Positions 36,303 to 47,000 of a stretch of DNA of 64,000 nt are shown here, one piece after another (the stretch's first letter is position 1; each line of letters starts with the position of its first letter). The position numbers and the translations under genes were made by a program. The notes below the pieces were generated by a model. That model did not search any database. It had not been told where the DNA came from and worked only from the letters and a program-made list of their open reading frames with translations. The stretch lies in assembly GCF_900078315.1 (NCBI RefSeq), contig NZ_FKBS01000025.1, positions 62,001 through 126,000 on the forward strand, in the 5' to 3' direction. Source of the stretch: Bordetella ansorpii. Lineage in GTDB: Bacteria; Pseudomonadota; Gammaproteobacteria; Burkholderiales; Burkholderiaceae_B.

Positions 36303-36428
36303 ATGCGCAAGCTGAAACTGACCATGATCCTGGCCGCCCTGGCGCTGACCCTGCACGGCTGCATCGTCGTGCCGGGGCATCGCCATCATCACCACCATGA
36401 CCATTACCGCTACTACAACCAACGCTGA
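36303..36428 (+). CDS. Tiny histidine-rich lipoprotein
   Basis: The protein has 41 residues. It begins MRKLKLTMILAALALTLHGC with the lipobox LHGC, giving lipidation at C20 and a mature peptide of only 22 residues: IVVPGHRHHHHHDHYRYYNQR after the Cys. AAGGAG stands six bases before the ATG, so it is very likely translated. Seven His plus an Asp suggest metal (Zn, Ni or Cu) binding at the inner face of the outer membrane, or a role as an envelope-stress lipoprotein; neither is shown. It is monocistronic, pointing away from the glycosyltransferase pair. Confidence 0.75.
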   Translation: MRKLKLTMILAALALTLHGCIVVPGHRHHHHHDHYRYYNQR

Positions 36429-36481
36429 CAGCCTGGACCAGCAAGGTCGCTGCGCCAGCATGGCGTGTCGGCGCGGCCGGA

Positions 36482-37120
36482 TCAGCGAACCCGCGGGGGC
36501 AGGCATTTCAGGCCACAATCGCAGTCCTCAGAGATGGAGACGCCAGCCTGCACCGTGTGATCGTAGCCGCCCGGACTGCGGAACTCGCCCTCGGCCCTTG
36601 GCATCGCCGTGCTTTGCGCAACGGCGAAATCTATGAGATCGGCGACCAGGTGGCAACCAGCAATCTGCCGAACTTCATGTTCGAACTCGGCGTAAGCCCA
36701 CAAGGCCACGCAGGTATCCACCCCCACGAAATGGCGATACGCCATGTTGTAGCCGATGTTCTCGTACAGCATCTGGATTGATTGGATCGCGTGAGCAGCC
36801 TGCAGGCACAAGGCGCGGCACAACACCTGTGGATCGATTTTCAGGTTTAACTGCGCAGCCAGTTGCGTCAGCGTGTCGGCCCGATGGCTGTCCTGCAGCA
36901 GACGGTCCAGCCTGCCGCGCAAGATCATCAAGGGATGGGTATCCGATATGTATTCCAGGTACTGGCGCTCCCGCCACCACGTCTCGTGAGAGACAAGCCA
37001 GACCCATGGCTTGTGGCGGTTCTTCACCAGCAAAGGCCTATGCCTTGCGCGGGCTACACTCATTGACAAGGTGCGATCCAGATCAACCATGCTGATGGCG
37101 TTCATGCTTGGTTCTTTCAT
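36482..37120 (-). CDS. Phd-like/transposase-N-terminal-domain fusion protein, copy 1
   Basis: The protein has 212 residues from the ATG at 37120 (AGAGG five bases upstream). The first 55 residues (VDLDRTLSMSVARARHRPLL, VKNRHKPWVWLVSHETWWRE) read like a Phd/YefM antitoxin fold. Residues about 57-145 (YISDTHPLMILRGRLDRLL, IDPQVLCRALCLQAAHAIQS, LYENIGYNMAYRHFVGVDTC, LWAYAEFE) align with the N-terminal DUF772-type region of IS5/IS1182 transposases (xADHPLRxIRxLVD, LLRALLLQALYxIRSERQL, YNLLFRWFVGLxxDDPVW, TFSKNRDRL). No DDE catalytic domain follows; the protein ends soon after in a Cys-rich tail (CDCGLKC). It is probably a DNA-binding regulator made from a transposase. It lies 119 bp downstream of sigB2. 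Copy 2 is at the other end of module 2. Confidence 0.72.
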   Translation of the reverse strand: MKEPSMNAISMVDLDRTLSMSVARARHRPLLVKNRHKPWVWLVSHETWWRERQYLEYISDTHPLMILRGRLDRLLQDSHRADTLTQLAAQLNLKIDPQVLCRALCLQAAHAIQSIQMLYENIGYNMAYRHFVGVDTCVALWAYAEFEHEVRQIAGCHLVADLIDFAVAQSTAMPRAEGEFRSPGGYDHTVQAGVSISEDCDCGLKCLPPRVR

Positions 37121-37239
37121 CGTGACCTCTCTTGGCGCACGGCGATCCTGTCGATCACCTCGCCTTAGCGATATGGCGGCCGCGGATGTGCGGGGCGCCT
37201 GAATTGCCACTACTGCCCTGAAAGCCGGCACGCCGGCTT

Positions 37240-37893
37240 TCAACGCCTCTGCGCTCTGCGCCAGGCCTTCTCCTTGCCCGCCTCGCGGGCCAGACATGCC
37301 AACATTCCTCGCTCGGTGCGCCGTTCCCGCCAGCTTCCCAGGGTCTCGTAGGTTTGACGCAACATGGTGTCGACGTTACGCACCGAGACGCTCAGCCAAT
37401 CGGCCACCTCCTGGCGGGTTTTCTCATCAACCCGCAGTGCAAACAGCACACAGCCGTGCCGGTAGGGCAACTGCTGCAAGGCCTGCTCCAGATCGCGAGC
37501 ATCCGCACGCGCCTGCACGATGGCGTCCGGACCAGGTGCCGGATCCACCATGGCCTGCAGCTCGCCTTCGGCGTCAACGGCATGGCGATCTTGCCGATCG
37601 CCCCGCATACGGTCGACAGCAAGGTGATAGGCCACTCGGAAGACATAGGCGGGGGGATCCCGCACGGGCTGCAGCGGCGACGTGGTCCCCAGTCGGATCC
37701 AGGTTTCATGCAGGCACTCCGTCGCCAGATCCTCGCAGCCCAGCCGACTGGCCAGGCTACGCCGCAGCGGCTCGTACTCATGAACCAGGCATGCGCGTAG
37801 TGCATGGGCTTGGTCGTCCGCCTCGAACGGACTTCCGTCGACGGAATCGAAAATATCGATGGATTCGCTGCAAGTCAGGACGTTGATGTCCAT
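37240..37893 (-). CDS. ECF sigma factor, distal position of FHA module 2 (sigB2)
   Basis: The product has 217 residues. Region 2 has CLHETWIRLG and PAYVFRVAYHLAVDRMRGDR; region 4 has LPYRHGCVLFALRVDEKTRQEVA and the HTH LSVSVRNVDTMLRQTYETLG. It is paralogous to sigB1, sharing the LPYRHxCVLF and RNVDTxxRQ signatures, and has an Arg-rich C-terminal tail. The ATG at 37893 has GGAG about 11 bases upstream. It lies 143 bp after the exoprotein stop, behind a 9-bp hairpin, and precedes the transposase-derived protein gene. No anti-sigma gene adjoins it. Confidence 0.85.
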   Translation of the reverse strand: MDINVLTCSESIDIFDSVDGSPFEADDQAHALRACLVHEYEPLRRSLASRLGCEDLATECLHETWIRLGTTSPLQPVRDPPAYVFRVAYHLAVDRMRGDRQDRHAVDAEGELQAMVDPAPGPDAIVQARADARDLEQALQQLPYRHGCVLFALRVDEKTRQEVADWLSVSVRNVDTMLRQTYETLGSWRERRTERGMLACLAREAGKEKAWRRAQRR

Positions 37894-37981
37894 GAGGAAT
37901 CATTCTCCAGGTTCGGCTGCTGCACGCGGTGAACAAGCGCCGCGAGTGCGTTCCACAGCGAGGACGACCTCGGGCTGAGTG

Positions 37982-38012
37982 CCCTTTCGCATCGGCACGC
38001 GACGCGAAAGGG
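37982..38012. terminator. Hairpin between exoprotein 2 and sigB2
   Basis: CCCTTTCGC and GCGAAAGGG form a perfect 9-bp stem with a 13-base loop, about 25 bases beyond the exoprotein stop. There is no downstream T-run, so it may attenuate rather than stop transcription into sigB2. Module 1 has a hairpin in the same place. Confidence 0.45.
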
Positions 38013-38036
38013 GTTCGTCCGAGACGACGCTCGCAC

Positions 38037-41000
38037 TCACCGGTCCTGCTTCAGCAGGCGCTGTTCCTCCGCGGTAAGGGTGCTTGCATCGACATTGGCG
38101 CCCAGGCCGACAACCCTCATAGGCAAGGACGCGTCGTACTGCGGTCGCGCACGTGTCTGTGGTCCGGGCGCGGGCGTGACGGCTGGCCTGTTGCCGGAGC
38201 CGGAATCGGATCCGTCCGGACCAAAACCCAGCACCTGCACCGAAATGATCGACGGCAGCGACTGGCGAGCCGCTCCCTGGCTCGCCCGCACGGCATCCTG
38301 TGCCGCGGAGGCTGCGCTCGTGGCTGCCGAGCTGGCGGCGGTCAAGGCACCGACATTGATTGCCGCGACGACCGGAACGCCTGCCGTGTCGCCCTGGGCC
38401 TGGATGTTGGCGGCATTGACGACCTGCAGCGCCGCGACGTTGACGTTGCCCGACGCACGGATGCCGGCCTCGCCCGCATCGATGGTGCCTTCAGGTGCAA
38501 TCAAGTCGACGTCGCCGGCCGGCACGTCTGGAACCGGGGCTTGTACGGACACCCCCGCGCCCGTGGCAGGCACATTGGGAGATAGCGCCACGTTGCCTGA
38601 CGCGTCATAGGTACGCAGCAAGGGCGTATAGACGACCGTGGTCTTGGCGCCTCGACCCGCGTTGATGTCGCCCTGCGCCGACCAGGCGGTGATGTCACCT
38701 CCGTAGGTCGTCATGATGCGCGACAGGCCCAGCAGGATGCTGCCCGACGAATAGAGCTGGATATTGCCCGAACCCTGGGTCACCAGACCTGCCGGCGCGA
38801 CGTTCGTGCCCGTCACGGGAACGATGCCCTCCGCGCCGATCGTGGTCCGGCCCGCCGGCACCAGCAGTTGGATATCGCCGCCACCAATCGTGCGGATAGA
38901 GCCATTGCTTGCCGTGCCCTGGAACAGGGTCAGGTCGCCCGAGCGTGCGATGGCGCCGTACTGGCTGGCATAGGATGTGCCGTTGCCGTCCACGCCGGCC
39001 GGATCAAGGCCCGACTGGATGCGGGCGGCCATATCGTCGCCGGTGTCGTAGGTCGGGAACAACATGGCGATGGCCGTACGGCCACGCAGGTAGCTGCGGA
39101 ACCGCGGACTGTCGATATCGTTGTACTCGCGGCCCCCCGCGCGCAACTCGGCGTAGTAGAGATTGCGCGCATAGACACGTTGCTGTTCAGCGGGCAGGCG
39201 CTGATAGAACGCACTGGCGTCCATGGTGGCCGCATCGAAGACGATGGGCTGGCCATTGTCCGCGAAGCGCAAGGGCGTCGCGGCATTGGAAAACCGCTGG
39301 CTCAGCCAATTGACCAGATGCAGTTGGCTGGCCTGCTGGTAATCGCGCTGCAGGTTGCGGCGCGGCGCGCTGGCGTCGGCGGCATTGGCGGCGTCCAGGC
39401 TCGCCTGGGCAGCCTGCAGGAAGGCCTGCGCGGCGTCGGGATCATCATCCGCTCCCGTATAGCCGTGGTTGGCGCGCAGCCAGGCCGCCAGGGTCAGCTC
39501 ATCGCCATAGGTCTGCACGACCTTGCCCGGTTGGCTGGCCAGCGTTTGGCTGGGGTCGACCAGGTTGGCGGGGTTGATATAGTGCAGCGCGAAGCCCGTG
39601 TAATCCACCGAATCGACCCCGGTCCCCGCACTGGCCACGATGCTGGCGCCGCCGCTGCGGTCGCTCGACCCATTCAGCAAGCCCAGGCTGGTCAGCCGGC
39701 CCGTATTGCCCAGGTACAGGTTGCGTCCGGCGCCCGCCTCCAGCAACCCGGGCCCGGCGATGTCGACCACGGGATTGAGGATGTCGCGGCCGGCCGACAG
39801 CGTGGAAATATCCGTGGCGTTGTTGTTGAAGAACAGGCCATTGGGATTCACGATGTCCCGGCCTGCCTGCATGCGCACGGACTTGCTGGCAATGTACGCG
39901 GTCTGGCTGCCCGTCACCGTCGTGCCGACGGACACATTGACCAGATCGCCCGTGACGGCATAGATCCTGATGGGATCGGGGTCGTTCACATACGCGCTGC
40001 CTGCGATGGTGTTGAGGCCGAAAGCGTGCAGGATGTAGGGGTTACCGCCCACGGTGTTGGTTGAGAGCACCGTATTCGCGACAGCAGTCGAATAGGCAGT
40101 GAATGCAGGATGGAATGGCGTGGGAATGCTGGCCGGATCCGCACCGGACGGCAGCAACCTGAATTTTCCTCCATACACTGAATCGCCGGCGAGCAACTCG
40201 AGCGTACTTTGTCCCGTCAGGCTGGGCGCGAAGTACACCTCGTTCTGCCCCGCGCCAGCCAGGCCGGCATTAGCCATGTAATAGATGCTGCCCTGAGCCG
40301 AAACGGCCGAGAACTGAGCCGGATAGCTTTGATTGGCCCGCGAGGTGTTGCTGAGCGGAAACTGGTTCGTTTGAGAGGAATAGTGTTGCATCGTGAACGG
40401 CGTCAAATCACCGCCCGAGGCAAACAACTGCACCTGGGTGTTTCCTGTCCACAGCGAGTACCAGCTGACGCCTCCGCCCATCCGGGTCTGGTAGCGCAGA
40501 TAGTTTCGCTGATCATAGCGGCCCGGGTCCCCCACCCCATCGAGCACCAGATCTCCACGGGTGGCGAGCGAGGCGACCGCATCGCCCACCACCACTTCAA
40601 GGCCGCCGGCCGAGATGGCGATGCTGGGCTTCAGCGGATCAACGGCACGCGAGTCAGCTGAATCCACCACGCCGTACAAAGGATCGACATAGCCGATGCT
40701 GCCTGCTCGCACGTCCAGATGACCACGCAGATTGGTTACCGTGCCGCTCAGGTCGCTGGCAATACTGCCGAGGATCAGCGGATTTCCGCCGGCGCTGGCG
40801 AAGACACCGGGATTGAGCGCACCGCCTACATCCAAGCGCAGGTCTCCGCCGCCAGTCATGACCAGGTCGCCATTGACGACTCGACCCGTGCTGCCGACGG
40901 CGACGTTCAGACCTTGACTGGAGCGGTCACTCAGACCAGTCGACCGCAGAACACCTGCGTCACCACCGACCCGCAAGTCGAGGTTCCCACCTCCTAGCGC

Positions 41001-44000
41001 GCCAATACCGGTGAATCCTTCGACGTTCACCCCCTTGGCCGAGGCAGCGGTTCCAGTCTGATACGGCACGTAGGTACCGAAATTGATCCACCACGCGGTC
41101 GCCAGGCCTACCTCATTGCCGCCTTGCCGCCACAGCCAGCTGCCCACATAGTTGCTGGACGCATAGGTCGGAACAGAGGTTCCTAACACCTGCCCCAGGA
41201 AGATACTGCCGGTCAAGTCGCCCTGCACGACCATCGACACGTTGCCACCCTGTTCGGGATACCAGGCAGCGTAGTTCGTACCCTTCACCAGATACTCATA
41301 GCGAGAGTCCGGCAAGATCGAATTCGTGCTGATGCTGCCGTTGTACCCCCGCGCCTGATTGAAGGCGTCCCGACCCCAGGCGTCTTTCAAGGCCGTGCCA
41401 TCGTCACCCAGAATGGGCGACGCCTGAGTACCGGCGGTGTAGATGCCATATAGCGAGTTCTGGCTGAACGAACCACCGGCCAGCAGGTCCAGGTCGCCGG
41501 TGCCGGTGCGGACCACGCTGAAGATCGGCTTCTGGGTGCCGACCATGTAATGCAGGTCGGACAACGTCAGGTTGCCCTTGCCGCCCAATTGCGTCGCGGT
41601 TTGCAAGGCACGCCGGTCTGCCGACGCCAGATCGGCGCCGGCGCCCAGCCGAATGTCCCACGACAACGAACCCGCCGCCAGCATGGGGGCGACAGCCCAG
41701 ACCTTTCCGCTGCGCAGGCCGGTCTGGTTGCCCTGGCTGTCGACCACAGCGAAGCTGCCATCGTCGGGCGTGACCGGCGGCGGCGCGAACCCGTCGTTGA
41801 TGCTGCCACGGATGGCCAGGTCACCGCCCGCACGCAACGACAGCGCGCCGGGCTCGCCGGACCCGCGCCGGGACGTGACGGCGTTGGGGCCGTAGCGGTA
41901 GCCGGACAGGTCCAGGTCCCGGTCGACCGTGAGATTGCCGTTGGCCGTGGCGCTGCGTATCTCCACGCCGGGTCGCAGATGAAAGGCTTGCCCGTAGGAT
42001 GTCAAACCGGCCAGCTTGGCTTGCAACCCGGCCGAAAGCACGCCGGCAGCCACATTGTTGCCATAGGCAACCTTGATGAACGCCTTGCTGTCCGCATCGA
42101 TCTTGTCAAGATAGTCCTGATTGACGACCTGTCCGCCTTGCCCCGTGGGTGCGTTCGTGTAGTTGGCATAGCCATAGACCGCGATGCTGTCCGCGCCCAG
42201 GATCGTGAAGGGGCTGGCGACGGCGATGTCGAGATCGCCGCCCGTCGCGTTGGCAGGCGCGCCCGCGCCCGTCTGGCTGGCGGTGGTGCTGCCCAGCCTC
42301 GGCACATTCAGCACCACCGTACCGCGGCTGGCGCCATCGTTCTGGCCCACGCCGCTGCCCACCGCCACATCGGTGCCGGCGCGCAGGTCGATCGTCGCCT
42401 GCGGCAGCACGGTCAACGTGCCCGTGCCATCCGTGCCGGACGTCAGGTCGACGATGGCGCGATTGGCCGCGTCGATGATCTTGCCGTAGCTGTCCACGCG
42501 CAGGTCCGTACCATGCACATCGAGCACGGCGGTGCCGGCCAAGGTCAGGTTGTCTCGCGCGGCCAGGCGAATGACGCCCACCTGCCGGCCGCTGGCGTCG
42601 ATCTTGCCATTGACGGTCAGGCTGCCGCCGTCGGCCGACACGATCACCTCGCGGGCCTTGATTTCGTTTCCGATGACGAGGTCGCCCTGCATCGTGCGGA
42701 ACGACCGCGAGCCTGTCACTCCGCCGGCCGTCAGGCGCTGGTTGAGCCCGGAGAAATCATCGATGTGCTGCCCGGTCAAGGCAATGCCGCCGGCAGCGTA
42801 GGGCACCATCGTGCCACCCGCATCGTAGTCGCCCGTGGCGGTACCCAGGACCGTACCGGCCAGGGCGATGCGCCCGGCCGCCGCATCCTGGGCGGACACC
42901 GTCAACGTGCCGGCCTGATTGAAGCGGGCCGACAGGTCGATCGTCGACCCGGCCGCCTGCGCGACATTGCCGTGCGTGCTTTCCAGATGAACGTCCCCGC
43001 CCCAGCTGTACTTGGCTTGATCGACCAGAAGCACTTCCCGGCCCGCCACGTCCAGCCTCGCCTGGTCGCCCAGCAGGATGTCGCCGTCGGCCTGCACGTC
43101 CAGCTTGCCGCTGGCCAGGCCGATCTTGCCGCCCAGCGTCACGGTGCCGCCTTGCAGCGTCAGCGTGGCGCCCAGGGCGGCGTTGTCAGAGACGGCCGCA
43201 TCAGCAGGGGTGGTCAGCACCAGCGCGTTACCGGCGACGAGGTGATTGATGGAGCCTGCCTCACCCGTCAGCAACGGGGTGATCAGGTTGAGATTGCCGC
43301 CGCTGTACTGTTGCACGCCGCCTACCACGGCGCCCAACGCCTGATGCACCGACACACGGCCCTGGCCGTTGGCGGTAATGCGATCCGTGGCGGTCAGATT
43401 CACGGTGCCAAAGCCCAGGACCAGGCGCTCCCGGTCCTCGCGTCCGGAGGGGGTCACGCCGTCGGCGTATCCGAACAGAATCCGGCCGGCCTCCAGGCTC
43501 AGCGTCCCCGCGCCCGTTCCCGGCCCTCCTGCACGCACCGCCGCCTGCTCGGGATCGGCAACACCGTTCCACACCAACGTATCGGTGGCAATCTTCGCCA
43601 CGTCACCTACGGCGCCTTGCCCATAGATGGCCGGAGTATTGAACACCAATTGGCCCAGGCTGGACTTCCCCGTGGCGGGATCGAGCGTGCTGAGGTCGAC
43701 CGTACCGAACAGGTTGACCGAGTCCTTGGCCGAGAAAATCAGGCGCTCCAGGGCGGGAGCACGTTGCTCTGGATCGCCTGCCAACAATCGGGTCAGCGTT
43801 GACTGCGACAACTGCATGCCAGCCGGCAGCGTGCCATTGGCGCGAGCCGCAGCCAGCGCAACCTCGGTGCCGATGTTCAGGCCGGTTACGGCCAGGGTCA
43901 GGTTACGTGTGCCAAAACGCGCCATATCACCGATAGCGGCATTATCGGACGAGAAGACGATGGAGCCTTCGGAATACAACTGCGCCAGGCCCGAGCAATC

Positions 44001-47000
44001 GGCCGTCCCACAGACGCCGACCCTGATCGTGCCGCCCCCCCCGCCGGTAGGCAGATCCAGCCAACCGTTGGACACCATGAGCATGCTGGGTGTGGAGCGG
44101 TAAATGTAGCCCTGGGACGAATCGTAGGGCGCGGCACCCTGATCGATGGTATCGATACGGGCCCCCTGCTCGACCGTGATGTCGCCATTGATCAATGCGA
44201 CCTCGGCGGCCCGCAACGTCGCGTCGCCGCGCACCGTCACCGCGCCACTGTTCGACCCAGCACTCAGTCGGTTGTCGAGCACGCCCATATTGAAGCTGTA
44301 ACCACTGATCCAACCGCCTATCGAGAGACGCGCGGCACCCAGCGCGTTCAAGTCGCCCGCCCGAACCGAGGCCCCGCCGAAGGCCTCTGTGGCGGCCTGT
44401 CCGACGATTTCCAGGCCTACGCCAGGTCCTTGCGTCAAGACAATGGCCTGACCAGCGTAGCCGTTCTCGGCGGGCGTGAAACGAACATCTCCATTGACGA
44501 TCAATGCGGATGTCTGTTGACCGGCTCCGGCCGGGAACGTCAAGGCCAGGGCCTTGGCGTCTTCGGGCAGGATGGGGCGCGGCGTACCGGTACGCGCCAT
44601 TTCGGCAATGATGAAATTGCGGTAGCTGGTCTCGTTGTATTGGCCATACTGGCGCAACACGTCCCCGGACGTGAGGGTGATCTGGCGCGGCAGGGCTGCC
44701 TGAACCTCCGTATTCGCAGTACTGGTGTTGCCCGAAACCAGCCAGGAGCCATTGCGCAACGCCGTGACCGGGGTGGCAGACGCCACATTGGAGCCCAACT
44801 CAACTCGGTAGGCACCGGGCAACAAGGCGTAGAAAGAGGGCAGCAAGGTATAAGTTCCCGCCGCAAGCCCCGGCACGCCAGCGCCGATGCTGATCTGCTG
44901 CCCCAGTTGCGGCAACGATCCTGTATAGCTATCGGACTGGTCCACAGGCGTGACCGGCGCATAGGCGTCCTGATAGCCGGGCACGATGGCGTAGACTGGA
45001 TTGCTGGACAACGAGGGCAAGGAAAAGGCGCCGCTGTTCCTGTCGTAGCGCACCAGCGCATTCAACAGGGGATCCGTGGATCCGCCCCGGCCGCTGACGA
45101 AGGCGGCTCCCGTGAGCTCGCCGCCGCCAGACAGGTCCAGCACGGAGCTTTGATCGACCACGACCGATTTCGATTCGACGGCGATCCCCTGTGCGACGCC
45201 AGTGCTCAAGCCCCCATTCAAGCCCCCGACACCCGCCACGGAAATAGCCGAGCCGTTGTACAGGTAGCTCAGATCATCCGTCGTGCCGCCGTACGGAATG
45301 ACCAGTCCATTTGCACTGACGGATGTCAGGCTGCCTGGCAGGAAATGCACGCTCTGAGTGGTATCGACCTGCCCCAGCACAATGCGTCCCAGAGGCGCGT
45401 GCAGCGTACCGCCCTGCTCGATGGTGCCCGCGCGGACATCCAGACGACCGAACACCGACATGGGTGCCTGATCGGTCGTCCCCGTACGCGTGAAGCGCAC
45501 CACGCGTGTCGGATCCAGGCTTGTACGACCCAGCAGGCCAGCTATCACCAACGCATTCGCACCCGTGGTCGGATAAACGCGCGATGCCCCGAGTGTCAGA
45601 TCGTATTGGGAAATCAACGCACTGGCAGCCTGGATGTCGGGAACGACGTAGGCGCTGGAGGAGGCCTGCGCATCCGGCGACAGGAACCGGATATCGCCAC
45701 GGCTGTTGAGCGAGACTTGCGCGTATCCTCGCCGGTCGATCACCGTCGAGCCCGTATTCAGCATAACGGTTCCCGCCATACCGAAACGCACGACGTTCTG
45801 GATGTCCAGCAGGTCGCTATTCACCGTGAATGCCGCGGCGGCATCCTGCGTCGAGGGCGCCCAGGTGTTCAGGGTAGCGTTGGTCGATCCGTTCAATGTC
45901 GTCGCCGCCAGATTCGTACGGCCACTGAGCAACACATAGGGTGCGCTGAGCGCGACCTGCGCGCCAGCGGTGATGTTGCCGATGCTCCCCTGATACAGCT
46001 TGATGCTTTGCGCCATGCGCAGGTCGACATCGCCATCGAAGGTGATCAGGTCACGGGCGAACAGGGACACGCCGCCGAATCCGCCTGCGGCCACCTGATC
46101 CACGCCCAATCTGGCATAGCCGTAGCTCAACTCACGATCGGCCGGCACCGCCATGGTGTCGGGCGACAACGCCTGCTGCACGATCAGCAGCTCCGATGGC
46201 TTGCGCAGCGCGTCCGGCACGACCTGGCTCGTGTCGTACAGCGGCGTCTCCAGGCTCAGCGCCAAGGTGCCACCCGCGGCGCCCGCGCCGCCAGCCGCGG
46301 CACGCACCGTTCCGTTCAGATAGATACCGGCGTTTGAAAGGAGACTGATCGTGCCGCCGTTGCCGGCCACCTCGATCAGGCGTGCGGCCGAGCCGATGCC
46401 CGCGTCCAGCGCGGAAACGGCCATGGCGCTGCCCGAGGCATCCAGCGTGGCGCCGGGCTCGATAACGACGAACCCACCCGGCGCAGCATCCAGCGTGATG
46501 CTGCCGCCATCGCGCTGCGTACCGTAGACGCGCCCCAATGTGTCCTGCGCCGTCACCGCGCTACCTGCGACATCGAGTACCGCACCGGCATGCACTCGGA
46601 TGGAATGCGCGGATGTCACGTTGTAGGGTTGGATAACGGGGTCCTGCCGGGGGGTCAGCGCCGGAGCGACCTCGATGCGGCCACCTGGCGCCACTACCGT
46701 TCCGTACAGATCGACCTGCCTGTCCGCCTGCAAGGAAATGGATTGACCCGGATCGACCTGCACCTTGGCGCCACTGCCGACCGACAGTGTGCCCCCCTCT
46801 GCCACCAGGGTCAGGCTGCTGCCCGAACGCTGCGACAGCACGCCCTTGGCCGGGACGTCCAGGAACACCGGCGGCGTCCACTTCTCCAGCGCGGCAGCAG
46901 GATCGTCATCGGTCAGGACGTTGGCAGCGTTTTGGCCGGCACGCAACACAGGCTTGACAATATCCAGCGTGGAATCGCCCTTGACCACAATCCCCTTGTA

